Source: Thiocapsa sp.
GTDB taxonomy: Bacteria; Pseudomonadota; Gammaproteobacteria; Chromatiales; Chromatiaceae
NCBI RefSeq assembly: GCF_018399035.1
Contig: NZ_CP073760.1
Location: 4,774,501 to 4,838,500 of the forward strand
Reading direction: 5' to 3'
Length of the DNA stretch: 64,000 nt
Made by a program: the position numbers and the translations under genes. Of this stretch, positions 34,536 through 42,373 are shown piece after piece; the first letter of the stretch is position 1; each line of letters opens with the position of its first letter. Under the pieces are notes generated by a model, which was not told the origin of the DNA, searched no databases, and worked only from the letters and a program-made list of their open reading frames with translations.

Positions 34536-34640
34536 TCAGGAACCGCCGAGGATGGCGTAGGGCACAAGAGGCATCAAACAAATCGCCACAGCCGTCCAAA
34601 AGGCACGGCGGTTCCAGGAATGCAGTGCTTCATCGCTCAT
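34536..34640 (-). CDS. 34-residue single-span membrane protein
   Basis: ATG at 34640 (minus) is preceded by GAGGTGA seven bases away, and the frame codes MSDEALHSWNRRAFWTAVAI then CLMPLVPYAILGGS before TGA. A polar N-terminus with an R-R pair leads into a hydrophobic span of about 20 residues, so the N-terminus probably stays in the cytoplasm. It has its own terminator at 34471. Ribosome site, frame and terminator together make it a convincing gene. I do not recognise the family. Small proteins of this size often tune membrane complexes or transporters. Confidence 0.65.
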   Translation of the reverse strand: MSDEALHSWNRRAFWTAVAICLMPLVPYAILGGS

Positions 34641-34975
34641 CGTTGTCACCTCGATTGATCGTTTGGTTGACGTTGGTCTGTCGTACCAACGATCCCGAAG
34701 ATTGGAACGGTCCAGCAGGCTTCAACGAATACCGCAGACACTCCGTGGTATATACCTAGTGTTATGGTAGGTCTTTATCCGATGTTCGACCTGAGCCGGA
34801 CAAAGGGGGCTCAAGGCAGGGTAGGCGGAGCCAGGTGACGTGTTGCCACATATCCCATCCTGTCGCGCGGCCTCTCCGTCCGGCGTGCAGTCCAAGTCCC
34901 GCTCCGGGTTGAGCAAGTCGACCGCAATGGGTTCCCGATGGCTGACCACAGCCGAGGTCGATCGCTCTTGCGAGC
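34641..34975. other. Intergenic region upstream of the small membrane gene
   Basis: Non-coding. It should hold the minus-strand promoter of the 34-residue gene, and a near-palindrome GGTATATACC at 34748. On the plus strand a diverged copy of the 31140 tract lies near 34930. Confidence 0.45.
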
Positions 34976-35431
34976 TCAGGCCCCGGCGAACGGAGCGATA
35001 TCAGGGCCGACCTCGCGACGCGACAACCACCCATCCACCTGCGGAAGGTCGCCCGCCACCCGCAATGCCAGCCGCTCGTACTTGGCGACATCCTCCCCGA
35101 AGCCGGCGAAGCTGAAGCCCGCAAAGGTGTCGTCCGACCGTGCGTCGCGCTCTTGGAGCCGTGCACGATCTCCTACCGGCAGGTAGGCGACCTCGAGCGA
35201 CTCCTCGGGGATGACCGGCCCCCATGCGGTTAGCAGCGGTCCTCGATCTCTCCGGCCAAACTCAAGGATGAAGCTGCCGCCGTACTTCCAATACTGGATC
35301 GACAGCAGATCCTGGGCGTCGTCCCTTAGCCGCATGAAGTGGATGGACTTGCCGACGAAACCGGCCGCAGCGAGCACGGGAACAAGTTGCTTGCGAAACG
35401 CCTTGCGCATGAGTTCGCCTTCTCGGGACAT
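34976..35431 (-). CDS. DUF4304 domain protein
   Basis: A 151-residue protein starting MSREGELMRKAFRKQLVPVL. The pattern LAAAGFVGKSIHFMRLRDDA, LLSIQYWKYGGSFILEFG matches DUF4304, a small domain of unknown role often found in accessory regions and near polymorphic-toxin immunity genes. ATG 35431 is chosen because conservation starts there; the frame runs 33 codons further upstream. The protein has no signal peptide. No partner toxin is seen. Confidence 0.65.
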   Translation of the reverse strand: MSREGELMRKAFRKQLVPVLAAAGFVGKSIHFMRLRDDAQDLLSIQYWKYGGSFILEFGRRDRGPLLTAWGPVIPEESLEVAYLPVGDRARLQERDARSDDTFAGFSFAGFGEDVAKYERLALRVAGDLPQVDGWLSRREVGPDIAPFAGA

Positions 35432-35861
35432 CTTGGAACCTCCGTCGTGGGGTGGGGGCTCGACGGCCGAGCCCTGATCACGGACGAGAGCGGTTCTCCC
35501 GAGAGGTCGGTAGATGCTCAAATGACGCATGGAACCGACCGGCCTTCGAGCATCCGCTGCGCATGCGGCAGGTTAGCACCCGGCGGGGATGTGGCGAACT
35601 ATCGCGGTTCCCTCGCCCCGGATGACCGACAACCATGTATCGCATCCGCTCAACCCTGCCACCGACTCTGGAGCCGCGTGACGAGGAGTCGGCTAGATCA
35701 ATGGGCAACGACTTCTGCATCAACCAGCACTGTGGGTGCTATCCTTAGGGCAATGTCCGCAGCTTGTGGCAGGGCCGGAAACGAGATACGGCACCGTCGC
35801 CAGGCCGCCGGGAGAGACAGGAGAGATCATTCGGGATGATCGGTCTGACAAGGAGATAGGC
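35432..35861. other. Gene-free gap
   Basis: No credible coding frame or hairpin-T-tract on either strand. The last 20 bases carry the AAGGAGAT ribosome site of the BRCT gene. Confidence 0.5.
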
Positions 35862-36503
35862 ATGCTGGATGAAGACGGCCAACCGCCAAGCCGGTTCAGC
35901 CAATCGCGCTTGAGCGATCGAGGTATCGACGAGCTCATCGGGCTCTGTCGAGGTGTACTCGCCGATGGCGTCTTGGTCGAATCGGAGGTGCGATTCCTCG
36001 CCGACTGGCTCGATCGGCATCGCCATATCGCCGAGCAGTGGCCTGCGGTCGTGCTGTACAAGCGGATTCAGGAGGTCTTGGCCGACGGCGTCATGGATTC
36101 CGACGAGGAGCGCGACTTGCTCGCCACCTTGCTGGACTTGACCGGGGCGCCGGTCCTCGGTGAGTCGGCCGCCAGCATGTCGACCGCGCTGCCGCTCGAC
36201 GACCCACCACCGACCCTGACCTTCGACGGCTGGTCCTACTGCTTCACCGGCACGTTCGCCAGCGGCACGCGCAGCCAGGTCCAGCAGGTGGTCCGCTCGC
36301 TTGGCGCAAAGGTCTGCACGGCACCGACCCTCAAGACCAACATCGTGGTGATCGGCTCCATCGGCAGTCGGGATTGGATCCATTCCAGCTACGGCCGCAA
36401 GATCGAAAGTGCCGTCGCGATGCGGGAACGCGGGCATCGGATCGCGCTGGTCGGGGAGGAGCACTGGTACGAGACGGTATCGAGGCTCACGCTCAATGGA
36501 TGA
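35862..36503 (+). CDS. BRCT-domain protein with an N-terminal helical domain
   Basis: A 213-residue protein. AAGGAGAT five bases ahead fixes ATG 35862. Residues about 15-105 are helical and TerB-like in layout (LIGLCRGVLADGVLVESEVR, LADWLDRH, VLADGVMDSDEERDLLATLL). Residues about 125-210 form a BRCT domain: YCFTGTFASGTRSQVQQVVR, LGAKVCTAPTLKTNIVVIG, SYGRKIESAVAM, IALVGEEHWYETV. Such proteins are common in mobile islands and may bind DNA ends or phosphopeptides. It stands ahead of a GIY-YIG nuclease, which supports a link to DNA processing. Confidence 0.8.
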   Translation: MLDEDGQPPSRFSQSRLSDRGIDELIGLCRGVLADGVLVESEVRFLADWLDRHRHIAEQWPAVVLYKRIQEVLADGVMDSDEERDLLATLLDLTGAPVLGESAASMSTALPLDDPPPTLTFDGWSYCFTGTFASGTRSQVQQVVRSLGAKVCTAPTLKTNIVVIGSIGSRDWIHSSYGRKIESAVAMRERGHRIALVGEEHWYETVSRLTLNG

Positions 36504-36571
36504 GCCAAACGTGCGCATCGTGATCGGCAGGCCAGCCGCTTTCGGCTTCGGTTGTGTTCGGGTTTGAGGGC

Positions 36572-37165
36572 ATGACGCTGCCGCCCGAGCTTCTTGCCCC
36601 TGCGCGCCTCTGGTCACGCGCAGCGGTTCTCGCTTCTCCCTCGCCGGTCCCGCGCGAGCCGGGCGTCTACGCCTGGTACTTCCGCGATATTCCGCCTGGC
36701 GTGCCGACCGCTGACTGTCGACGCTGCGGGGAACTCACGCTGCTCTACATCGGCATCGCCCCGAAGGCGCCACCGAAGAACGGCGCGCGCCCCAGCAGCC
36801 AGCGGCTCGTCGATCGCGTGCGCTATCACTACCGCGGCAATGCTGAGGGCTCGACCCTGCGGCTCACGCTCGGGTGTCTGCTCTCGGAGACGCTTGGTAT
36901 CGAGCTGCGGCGGGTGGGGAGCGGCAAGCGGATGACGTTTGCGGACGGGGAGGGCGCGCTGTCGGGGTGGATGGCGGATAACGCGTTCGTGACTTGGGTT
37001 GTGGATCCGGCGCCTTGGGTGTTGGAGGAGGAGCTGATTACGGGGCTGTCGTTGCCGTTGAATCTGGATATGAATCGGGGGCATGCGTTTGGTGCCGCGT
37101 TGCGCGACGTGCGGAGGCGGGCGAAGGGGACGGCGCGGGAGCTGCCGGTTGTGGGCAGCGAGTAA
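36572..37165 (+). CDS. GIY-YIG nuclease family protein
   Basis: A 197-residue protein starting MTLPPELLAPARLWSRAAVL. The GIY-YIG core is GVYAWYF (residues about 28-34) and LLYIGIA (about 57-63), followed by RLVDRVRYHYRGNAEGSTL with the expected Arg and His. The late Glu of the active site may be EEEL in VLEEELITG. The CRRCGELT segment inserted between the GIY and YIG strands suggests a zinc site. The last third of the gene uses many G-ending codons. Substrate unknown; relatives are defence or homing-type nucleases. Confidence 0.75.
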   Translation: MTLPPELLAPARLWSRAAVLASPSPVPREPGVYAWYFRDIPPGVPTADCRRCGELTLLYIGIAPKAPPKNGARPSSQRLVDRVRYHYRGNAEGSTLRLTLGCLLSETLGIELRRVGSGKRMTFADGEGALSGWMADNAFVTWVVDPAPWVLEEELITGLSLPLNLDMNRGHAFGAALRDVRRRAKGTARELPVVGSE

Positions 37166-37228
37166 CGTGCCCTATAAAGGTTTCTTGGCCGGATAGGCTG
37201 TTCGTTTCTGTCCTTTCAGGAGGTCCCG

Positions 37229-37801
37229 ATGGGCGGTAACCGATTGAACTGGGATATGGAGAATCGGCGCGCTCGGGCCAGACGTCATGGCTCCGAATCA
37301 GCCTTCGTGGATCTTCCTCCGACCGGATCGTTTGCCGACCGCGCCCGCTATTTCGACAAGAGCCAAGGGAAATCACCTAAGCCGCGCGAACCTCTGAAAC
37401 CCCTGGTCAAACCCGCACCGCTGCGCCCCCAGTCACAAAAGGTGGGAAAACAGAGCCAAGGGACGCCACGGCAGACCACACCGACCACGCAATTGGCGAA
37501 ATGCCCCGAGTGCGGAGCGCTCGTCAAAAAACTGCGCGCGCACATCACGAAGGCACACCCGGCTTTGGCGGCCACCAATGGCAGCGAGAAAAGGCCCAAG
37601 GCGGCTTCCAAGAAGCCGAGTCCAAAGGAGCAACCTAAGCAGCGCAAGGCGAAACAGCAGGTGCAGACGGCCAAGCAACTCTTGCCTGCCCTTGGTCCAG
37701 AGCAGTGCCCGTTCTGCGGTGCGCAAGCATCCGATCTGCATGATCACATCCTGGACGAGCATGGATCTGAGAAGCTCGTGCAGTGGATTCTTTCTCGCTG
37801 A
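37229..37801 (+). CDS. Two-zinc-finger basic protein
   Basis: A 190-residue protein with a strong site (CAGGAGGT at 37216-37223). Most of it is Lys/Pro/Gln-rich and disordered. Two C2H2-like fingers stand out: KCPECGALVKKLRAHITKAH (residues about 91-110) and QCPFCGAQASDLHDHILDEH (about 160-179). Twin fingers on a basic linker suggest nucleic-acid binding. It ends 25 bases ahead of an Mrr-type endonuclease, so the pair may be an operon in which this protein guides or restrains the nuclease. I do not know a named family. Confidence 0.65.
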   Translation: MGGNRLNWDMENRRARARRHGSESAFVDLPPTGSFADRARYFDKSQGKSPKPREPLKPLVKPAPLRPQSQKVGKQSQGTPRQTTPTTQLAKCPECGALVKKLRAHITKAHPALAATNGSEKRPKAASKKPSPKEQPKQRKAKQQVQTAKQLLPALGPEQCPFCGAQASDLHDHILDEHGSEKLVQWILSR

Positions 37802-37826
37802 TGAGCAGACAGTCCAGGAGTTGGGC

Positions 37827-38690
37827 ATGGCAAAAGACCAGCAGATCCCGCAGTTTCACGAGCTGATGAACCCTCTCCTAAAGGCGCTCCGCGACCTTGG
37901 AGGATCCGGCTCGATTGCCGAAATCGGAACCAAGGTCACCGAATCACTGGAGCTTCCGGAGAGCGTTTTGAACACTCTCCACAACCCCGAGAAGAGTAGC
38001 CAGACCGAGTTGGAGTACCGCTTGGCATGGGCGCGAACATACCTTAAGAAATTCGGGGTGCTGAACAACTCGAACCGCGGGGTTTGGGTCATTGTCCCGG
38101 AACAACAGCATGTCGAAACCGTTGATCCTCCAGACGTCGTCAAGACGGTCCAGGAGCTCCACCGCCGCGAGCGCTCGACAAAAGAGTCCATTGGATCAAT
38201 CGACGAGGATCTGCCCGAGGCCGCGGAAAACTGGCGGGCCTCGCTCCATCAAGTCTTGACGAAGGGGATGAGTCCGGATGCCTTTGAACGGCTCGTCAAG
38301 AGGATGCTGCGGGAGTCCGGTTTCGTGAAGGTCGAGGTCACAGGCCGCAGCGGCGATTGCGGCATCGACGGCAAAGGGATCATGCAGATCGGTGGTCTGC
38401 TCAACTTTCACGTGATGTTTCAGTGCAAGCGATACCAGGGCTCGGTATCGCCGAGTGCGATTCGAGACTTCCGCGGGGCACTCGTCGGCAGAGCGGACCG
38501 GGGTCTGTTCGTCACGACCGGCACCTTCACGAGCGAAGCAACCAAAGAGGCCACCCGAGACGGCGCACCGCCGATCGATCTGATGGACGGCGAGCAGCTC
38601 ATCGACAAGCTGAAAGAGCTTGGACTCGGCATCAGGACGGAGATGGTCGAGCGCGTCGACATCGACGAGGATTGGTTCAAGAACATTTGA
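37827..38690 (+). CDS. mrr: Mrr-type restriction endonuclease
   Basis: A 287-residue protein. The N-terminal 90 residues form the Mrr winged-helix region (IPQFHELMNPLLKALRDLGG, EYRLAWARTYLKKFGVLNNS). The C-terminal PD-(D/E)xK fold has FERLVKRMLRESGFVKVEVT, GRSGDCGIDGKGIM (catalytic Asp near 179) and FHVMFQCKRYQG (QxK near 199), then RGLFVTTGTFTSEATKEA. Mrr acts against methylated or otherwise modified DNA. CAGGAG stands seven bases before ATG 37827. It is linked to the zinc-finger gene upstream. The catalytic residues are present, so it should be active. Confidence 0.88.
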   Translation: MAKDQQIPQFHELMNPLLKALRDLGGSGSIAEIGTKVTESLELPESVLNTLHNPEKSSQTELEYRLAWARTYLKKFGVLNNSNRGVWVIVPEQQHVETVDPPDVVKTVQELHRRERSTKESIGSIDEDLPEAAENWRASLHQVLTKGMSPDAFERLVKRMLRESGFVKVEVTGRSGDCGIDGKGIMQIGGLLNFHVMFQCKRYQGSVSPSAIRDFRGALVGRADRGLFVTTGTFTSEATKEATRDGAPPIDLMDGEQLIDKLKELGLGIRTEMVERVDIDEDWFKNI

Positions 38691-39082
38691 CACCGCATCA
38701 GCCAACGCGGAATTCGGCGTAGCGATCGGAGAGGCCACGTTCTACGCCGTCGTGTCCTCGGTGAATCCCCTTACTTTCGGCAGGATACGTGGTCTTTTCG
38801 GCTCACGCCCGGGGTAGCTCATGAAGGCGTTTCAACAGTGTCTTTGAGCGAAAGCTAAGCTGATTGACGGCGTCTTTCCAAGGCTTGATCCATCTGCGGT
38901 GAACGATGCCAGCATGGTGCTTAGGATGCGAGGTGAAAGACAGGTCATTTTGCTACCAGACCGCTCCGCTCTCCTAACCTCGCGGACGCATGAGACATCA
39001 CTTCAACTCGTCACCAAAAAAACATAGCACCGCTACTGTGTTTTGACCTCGGGTTGACGCCGATCAACTTCCCGTGAGTTGG
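38691..39082. other. Gene-free region before the small peptide gene
   Basis: No coding frame on either strand. It is less GC-rich towards the right end. A TTGACG hexamer near 39053 could be part of an alternative promoter. Confidence 0.45.
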
Positions 39083-39112
39083 TTCGACACATCATCTAGT
39101 TGGCGCTATAGT
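39083..39112 (+). promoter_or_regulatory. Sigma-70-like promoter of the 24-residue peptide
   Basis: TTCGAC (39083-39088) and TATAGT (39107-39112) are 18 bases apart. Transcription would start near 39119, giving a leader of about 210 bases. A second TATAGT at 39127 repeats the -10 element. Confidence 0.45.
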
Positions 39113-39186
39113 GGCCGCACACAACATATAGTGGATGAGCTACTGATAACTATCGGATCTCTGGCCTGACACGGCCAAAAAGGCGA

Positions 39187-39322
39187 AGCCCCATGGAGTT
39201 AGCGCTCCATGGGGCTCCAGGCGTAAACCAGTTCTACCGAGGGCAGACGGTTGGTCTACAGGTCTCGCCGCCTTCAGATTACCCGGAGGTCCTCCTAAGA
39301 ACAAGTGAACTTGTCAAGGAGG
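39187..39322 (+). promoter_or_regulatory. Structured leader that can hide the Shine-Dalgarno site
   Basis: A 12-bp perfect hairpin, AGCCCCATGGAG/CTCCATGGGGCT, is at 39187-39216. Further on, CCTCCT (39291-39296) can pair with the AGGAGG ribosome site (39317-39322), enclosing an inner stem ACAAG/CTTGT (39301-39314). A competing stem, GGAG/CTCC (39285-39295), would take up CCTCC and free the site. This is the layout of a translational switch. Confidence 0.55.
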
Positions 39323-39329
39323 TTCCTTT

Positions 39330-39404
39330 ATGGACCTAGCAAGTGGACTACAGATCGCAGCAGCGATCTTGTGGATCCTGGCTGTCCTAGCCGGCAGCCA
39401 GTAA
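39330..39404 (+). CDS. 24-residue hydrophobic peptide
   Basis: ATG 39330 stands seven bases after a perfect AGGAGG. The product is MDLASGLQIAAAILWILAVL followed by AGSQ, almost entirely a membrane helix. A long structured leader with a sequestered ribosome site precedes it. Such a design is known from type I toxin genes and from small regulatory membrane peptides. No antisense RNA promoter was identified, so the toxin idea is inference. The strong site, the hydrophobicity and the promoter-like elements make translation likely under some condition. Confidence 0.55.
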   Translation: MDLASGLQIAAAILWILAVLAGSQ

Positions 39405-39523
39405 GGGATAACGAAGGACAGGGATGTCCATCGATCAACCAGTTCTTCGGCAACGGCAAGACCCACATCATCATCGGCAAGACTCAGATCATCCCTGTTG
39501 GTGCGGGACAGTATTCGCCGCCG

Positions 39524-39955
39524 TCAACGGTCCAAGAGACGCAACGTCTTCCCATCCGCCTCACCCCCGAAATACACCTCCAACACCCGCCGAAACACCG
39601 ACCCCGCCGGCGACACCTCCGCAAACAGCGTCACACACGAGCGCAGCTTCAAATCATCCGGCGTCCCGAAGATCTCCCGCGCCGAGCGTCCCTGAACTGC
39701 CAGCACCACCTCGGCACACTCGACGAGCCGCGGCCCGAGCACCGGATGCTCCAGGTACGCCCACGCTTCGTCGAGACCGCGGATCGCATACCGCCGTGCC
39801 GTCTCGCTGAACCCGAGCCCGTCGAGCTGGGGGAAGATGTACCACATCCAGTGCGTTCGCTTGCGGCCCGAGCGGATCTCGGCGAGGGCAGGGGCGTAGT
39901 CGTGCTCCTGCGCCCGGAGGAATCGGTTCAGGTCGTGGGGGTCTTCGGTGGCCAT
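39524..39955 (-). CDS. DUF1810 domain protein
   Basis: A 143-residue protein of normal length for DUF1810. Marks: DLNRFLRAQEHDYAPALAEI, RSGRKRTHWMWYIFPQLDGL, YAIRGLDEAWAYLEHPVLGP, LKLRSCVTLFAEV and VLEVYFGGEADGKTLRLL. ATG 39955 replaces a longer frame that shadows the neighbouring sequence. DUF1810 proteins (also called calpastatin-like in databases) have no proven role. It is downstream of an M78-type peptidase gene with a 65-base gap. Confidence 0.85.
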   Translation of the reverse strand: MATEDPHDLNRFLRAQEHDYAPALAEIRSGRKRTHWMWYIFPQLDGLGFSETARRYAIRGLDEAWAYLEHPVLGPRLVECAEVVLAVQGRSAREIFGTPDDLKLRSCVTLFAEVSPAGSVFRRVLEVYFGGEADGKTLRLLDR

Positions 39956-40020
39956 CACAGCACTCCTGGTCTGGGCTCGACACCGATCGCTGACGGCATC
40001 GGCCATAGTCAAGCCGGTCG

Positions 40021-40902
40021 CTATGTCCGCTCCACCGGCTGCGTCCGCGACTCCACCCGGTTCGCCGCCTCGAAGATCGCGTACAGGCTGACTTGCGCCA
40101 GATCGACCTGGCCGATCAGCGAAGCGAGATAGTCCTTCGAGCGCGCCTGAACCCCGTTGCGCTGGCACACCAGCCAGGCGACCGCCTCGGCCTCAGTCTC
40201 GCAGAGCTCGACCGGCAAACGGGATCGATCCGGCCAGCGCCCTTTGCGGTCCCGACCGACGTGCCCGCAGTAGATGTGTCCCAGCTCGTGGGCGAGGGTC
40301 GCAAAGCGCGTCGGCAGATCATGCTTGGCGTTTAACCTCACCCGATACGGCATCGCCTTTTGGGCGGGATCCAGTGTCGGTTGAAGCGTGATCCCGGCCG
40401 CGGTGCCCGCCAGCAGAGCCCCATACTGGTCGGTCTCGACGACGGTGATCCCGAACTTCTCCGCAGCCTTGCGGGTGTTGTCGTAAACCGCCTGCGGCAG
40501 CTCCCCGTCGGCGAAGAGCGAAGACGCCTTCTCGCCGGGGATCTCGCGGCCCTCCGTATCGCTCACCTCGTAGAAGAAGCGCACCGGCCCGAACGGTTGC
40601 AGGAGGACGATCGGGATGGCGTCGGGCAGGACGGTGCGACCGCGCTTGCGCCACTGCCGGCGACTGGCCACCGCCGCGGCGCCCGGCCGCTGGACCCTGA
40701 CCAGCATGGCGTTGTAGACCGAGAGGCTCTTGAAGCTGCGTACGAAGTTCAGGAACGCGTCGAAGGCGCCGGCCCCGGTTGTCGTCAGCGCCTGCTGAAA
40801 GAGCCCGTCGATCGCCGAAGCGCAGTCCTCGAATTGGGCGAGTCGGGCGAGGCCCTGTTTGTCGTCGTCTGCTGGCGGGTTAGTCGGTATTGCCTCGGTC
40901 AT
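40021..40902 (-). CDS. ArdC/ImmA-like metallopeptidase
   Basis: A 293-residue protein. The first 110 residues resemble the ssDNA-binding part of ArdC-type proteins (FLNFVRSFKSLSVYNAMLVR, ASRRQWRKRGRTVLPDAIPI, LLQPFGPVRFFYEVSDTEG). The second half has the zinc-peptidase motif TLAHELGHIYCGH (about residue 200) followed by ELCETEAEAVAWLVCQRNGV, where the third ligand Glu lies. This fits the IrrE/ImmA (M78) or ArdC antirestriction class. Such proteins are typical of plasmids and islands. It may cleave a repressor or block restriction. Confidence 0.75.
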   Translation of the reverse strand: MTEAIPTNPPADDDKQGLARLAQFEDCASAIDGLFQQALTTTGAGAFDAFLNFVRSFKSLSVYNAMLVRVQRPGAAAVASRRQWRKRGRTVLPDAIPIVLLQPFGPVRFFYEVSDTEGREIPGEKASSLFADGELPQAVYDNTRKAAEKFGITVVETDQYGALLAGTAAGITLQPTLDPAQKAMPYRVRLNAKHDLPTRFATLAHELGHIYCGHVGRDRKGRWPDRSRLPVELCETEAEAVAWLVCQRNGVQARSKDYLASLIGQVDLAQVSLYAIFEAANRVESRTQPVERT

Positions 40903-41021
40903 CCTGCGTCTCCGTCGCCGATTGTCGAAGTCCTGTCTGTCCGTATGATGCGCCCGTCGGTGGCTCAGGGGGTGAGCCTGTCACTTCTGGATGTCCTCCC
41001 GACCGACCGTGACGCAAGGCA

Positions 41022-41417
41022 TCAACCATCGCACCACCGCCGCCGCCCGATGATCAGGACCGGCAGCAGCATGGGGACCAGCGTCGGAAACACCCACCAA
41101 GGCATCAGCTCGCTATCCTCGACCCCGAAAGCCCGGATCGACCACGGCAGCGCAGCCATGAACAGGAGATACGGTGCCACCATCAGCCGCCAATAGCGGG
41201 TCCGGGGATAACGCCACGGACTGAAGACGACGGCCGCGCCGACCCCCAGCCCGGTCAGACCGAGGCCGACCAGAGCATCGACCTGCTGACCACGGAACGC
41301 GAACAGGATGGCGAGCACCGGGATCCAGCAGAAGGCACCGACCCAACCGCCGATCCAACCGAGCTTCTCGCCGGTACGCAGACGTCGATCGCTCTTCATT
41401 TGCCCTCGGGCGTTCAT
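41022..41417 (-). CDS. Small integral membrane protein
   Basis: A 131-residue protein starting at ATG 41417, whose codon overlaps the stop of the DUF89 gene (ATGA), so translation is coupled; a Met six codons later is possible. Four membrane segments are visible (IGGWVGAFCWIPVLAILFAF, LVGLGLTGLGVGAAVVF, LMVAPYLLFMAALPW, VFPTLVPMLLPVLII). The C-terminus is basic (GRRRWCDG). I do not recognise a family. The coupling to DUF89 suggests an accessory role for that protein. Confidence 0.65.
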   Translation of the reverse strand: MNARGQMKSDRRLRTGEKLGWIGGWVGAFCWIPVLAILFAFRGQQVDALVGLGLTGLGVGAAVVFSPWRYPRTRYWRLMVAPYLLFMAALPWSIRAFGVEDSELMPWWVFPTLVPMLLPVLIIGRRRWCDG

Positions 41418-42262
41418 GACGAGGTCGGCCCCTTGACCACAAGCGCTCCCGACGCGACCCCCAGATCGGCGGCGATGACCGCGCATTTGGCCTGCAGCAG
41501 AAAAAAGACCGGTGCCGACACGGTGCTGAGCGTCTCGTAGTTGGCCTGCCCCTTCGCAATGATCAGCTCTGCCTCGGCGAAGCGTTCGCGAAAGGGTTCG
41601 GCGCACTGCTCGAGCACCGTACCGGGCGCTTGCGAGCCGTTGTCGATGATCTCGGCGATCCGGTCGATCCCGGCAGCCAAGGCATCCTCGCGGGTGGCAT
41701 CGTTGATGATGGGGCCGCCCTTCACGACGTAGGTCACCGGCCGGTCGAGGTGCTCGATCAGCACCCGATCGAAGACCGTTTCCCCGGCGTTGTCGGCCAG
41801 ATAGAGAACAACCTTTGCAGACCCGAGCGCATGACGCAACGCCGCGAGCCCATCGATCGCCAGGGGCGCTGCGAGCACCCGCGCCAATGTCTCGTCCAGA
41901 TCGTAGGTTTCGGACGCGCCCAGATCGATGATGTTGCCCGCGATAGCGATACGCACGGCGATGTCGAGCGGATCGGCCGCCCTGTCAACATGCTCGCGGA
42001 GCACGGGCAGCAAGGCCAATGCCTCGCGGGTCGCCTCGGCCTTGGCCTCCCGGTAGGGGTCCGGGTTTGCGGTGCGCGTACGCACCAGGCGGTGAATGTC
42101 ATCCGCCATGATCGGCGGCGTGGCCTCCTGGGGCAGTGCATGTAGCCGCTCCAGTGTCTCCAGGAGAATCTCACGCTGCAGATCGGGCGTGGCGCCGGCA
42201 CGGCGCGCTGCGCTCAACGCCTGGCGCAGAAAGCAGGGATAGCAGTCGAGATTCGTGTGCAT
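41414..42262 (-). CDS. DUF89 / ARMT1-like damage-control phosphatase
   Basis: A 282-residue protein of the DUF89 metal-dependent phosphatase family, which removes damaged or surplus phosphometabolites. MHTNLDCYPCFLRQAL carries the Cys pair of subfamily I. The active-site residues lie in VLYLADNAGETVFDRVLIEH (Asp-Asn near 155-157), VVKGGPIINDATREDALAAG and ELIIAKGQANYETL (Asp/Lys/Gln/Asn motifs). DLGASETYDLDE is also typical. Its stop overlaps the membrane-protein start. The context gives no hint of its substrate. Confidence 0.88.
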   Translation of the reverse strand: MHTNLDCYPCFLRQALSAARRAGATPDLQREILLETLERLHALPQEATPPIMADDIHRLVRTRTANPDPYREAKAEATREALALLPVLREHVDRAADPLDIAVRIAIAGNIIDLGASETYDLDETLARVLAAPLAIDGLAALRHALGSAKVVLYLADNAGETVFDRVLIEHLDRPVTYVVKGGPIINDATREDALAAGIDRIAEIIDNGSQAPGTVLEQCAEPFRERFAEAELIIAKGQANYETLSTVSAPVFFLLQAKCAVIAADLGVASGALVVKGPTSS

Positions 42263-42373
42263 GGTGCAGTTGGCCTCTTATCCGATGGCGGCAGGTCGGG
42301 GATTCGCGCGCCGGCGTCCGATGGTCGCATCGGCGCGCGTCCGGGGTAACACATCGGAGCCTGCCGGATGGGC

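Noticed and set aside
38810..38850. GCCCGGGGTAGCTCATG resembles the 5' end of a tRNA
   Set aside because: No anticodon arm, T arm or complementary acceptor strand follows within 90 bases.
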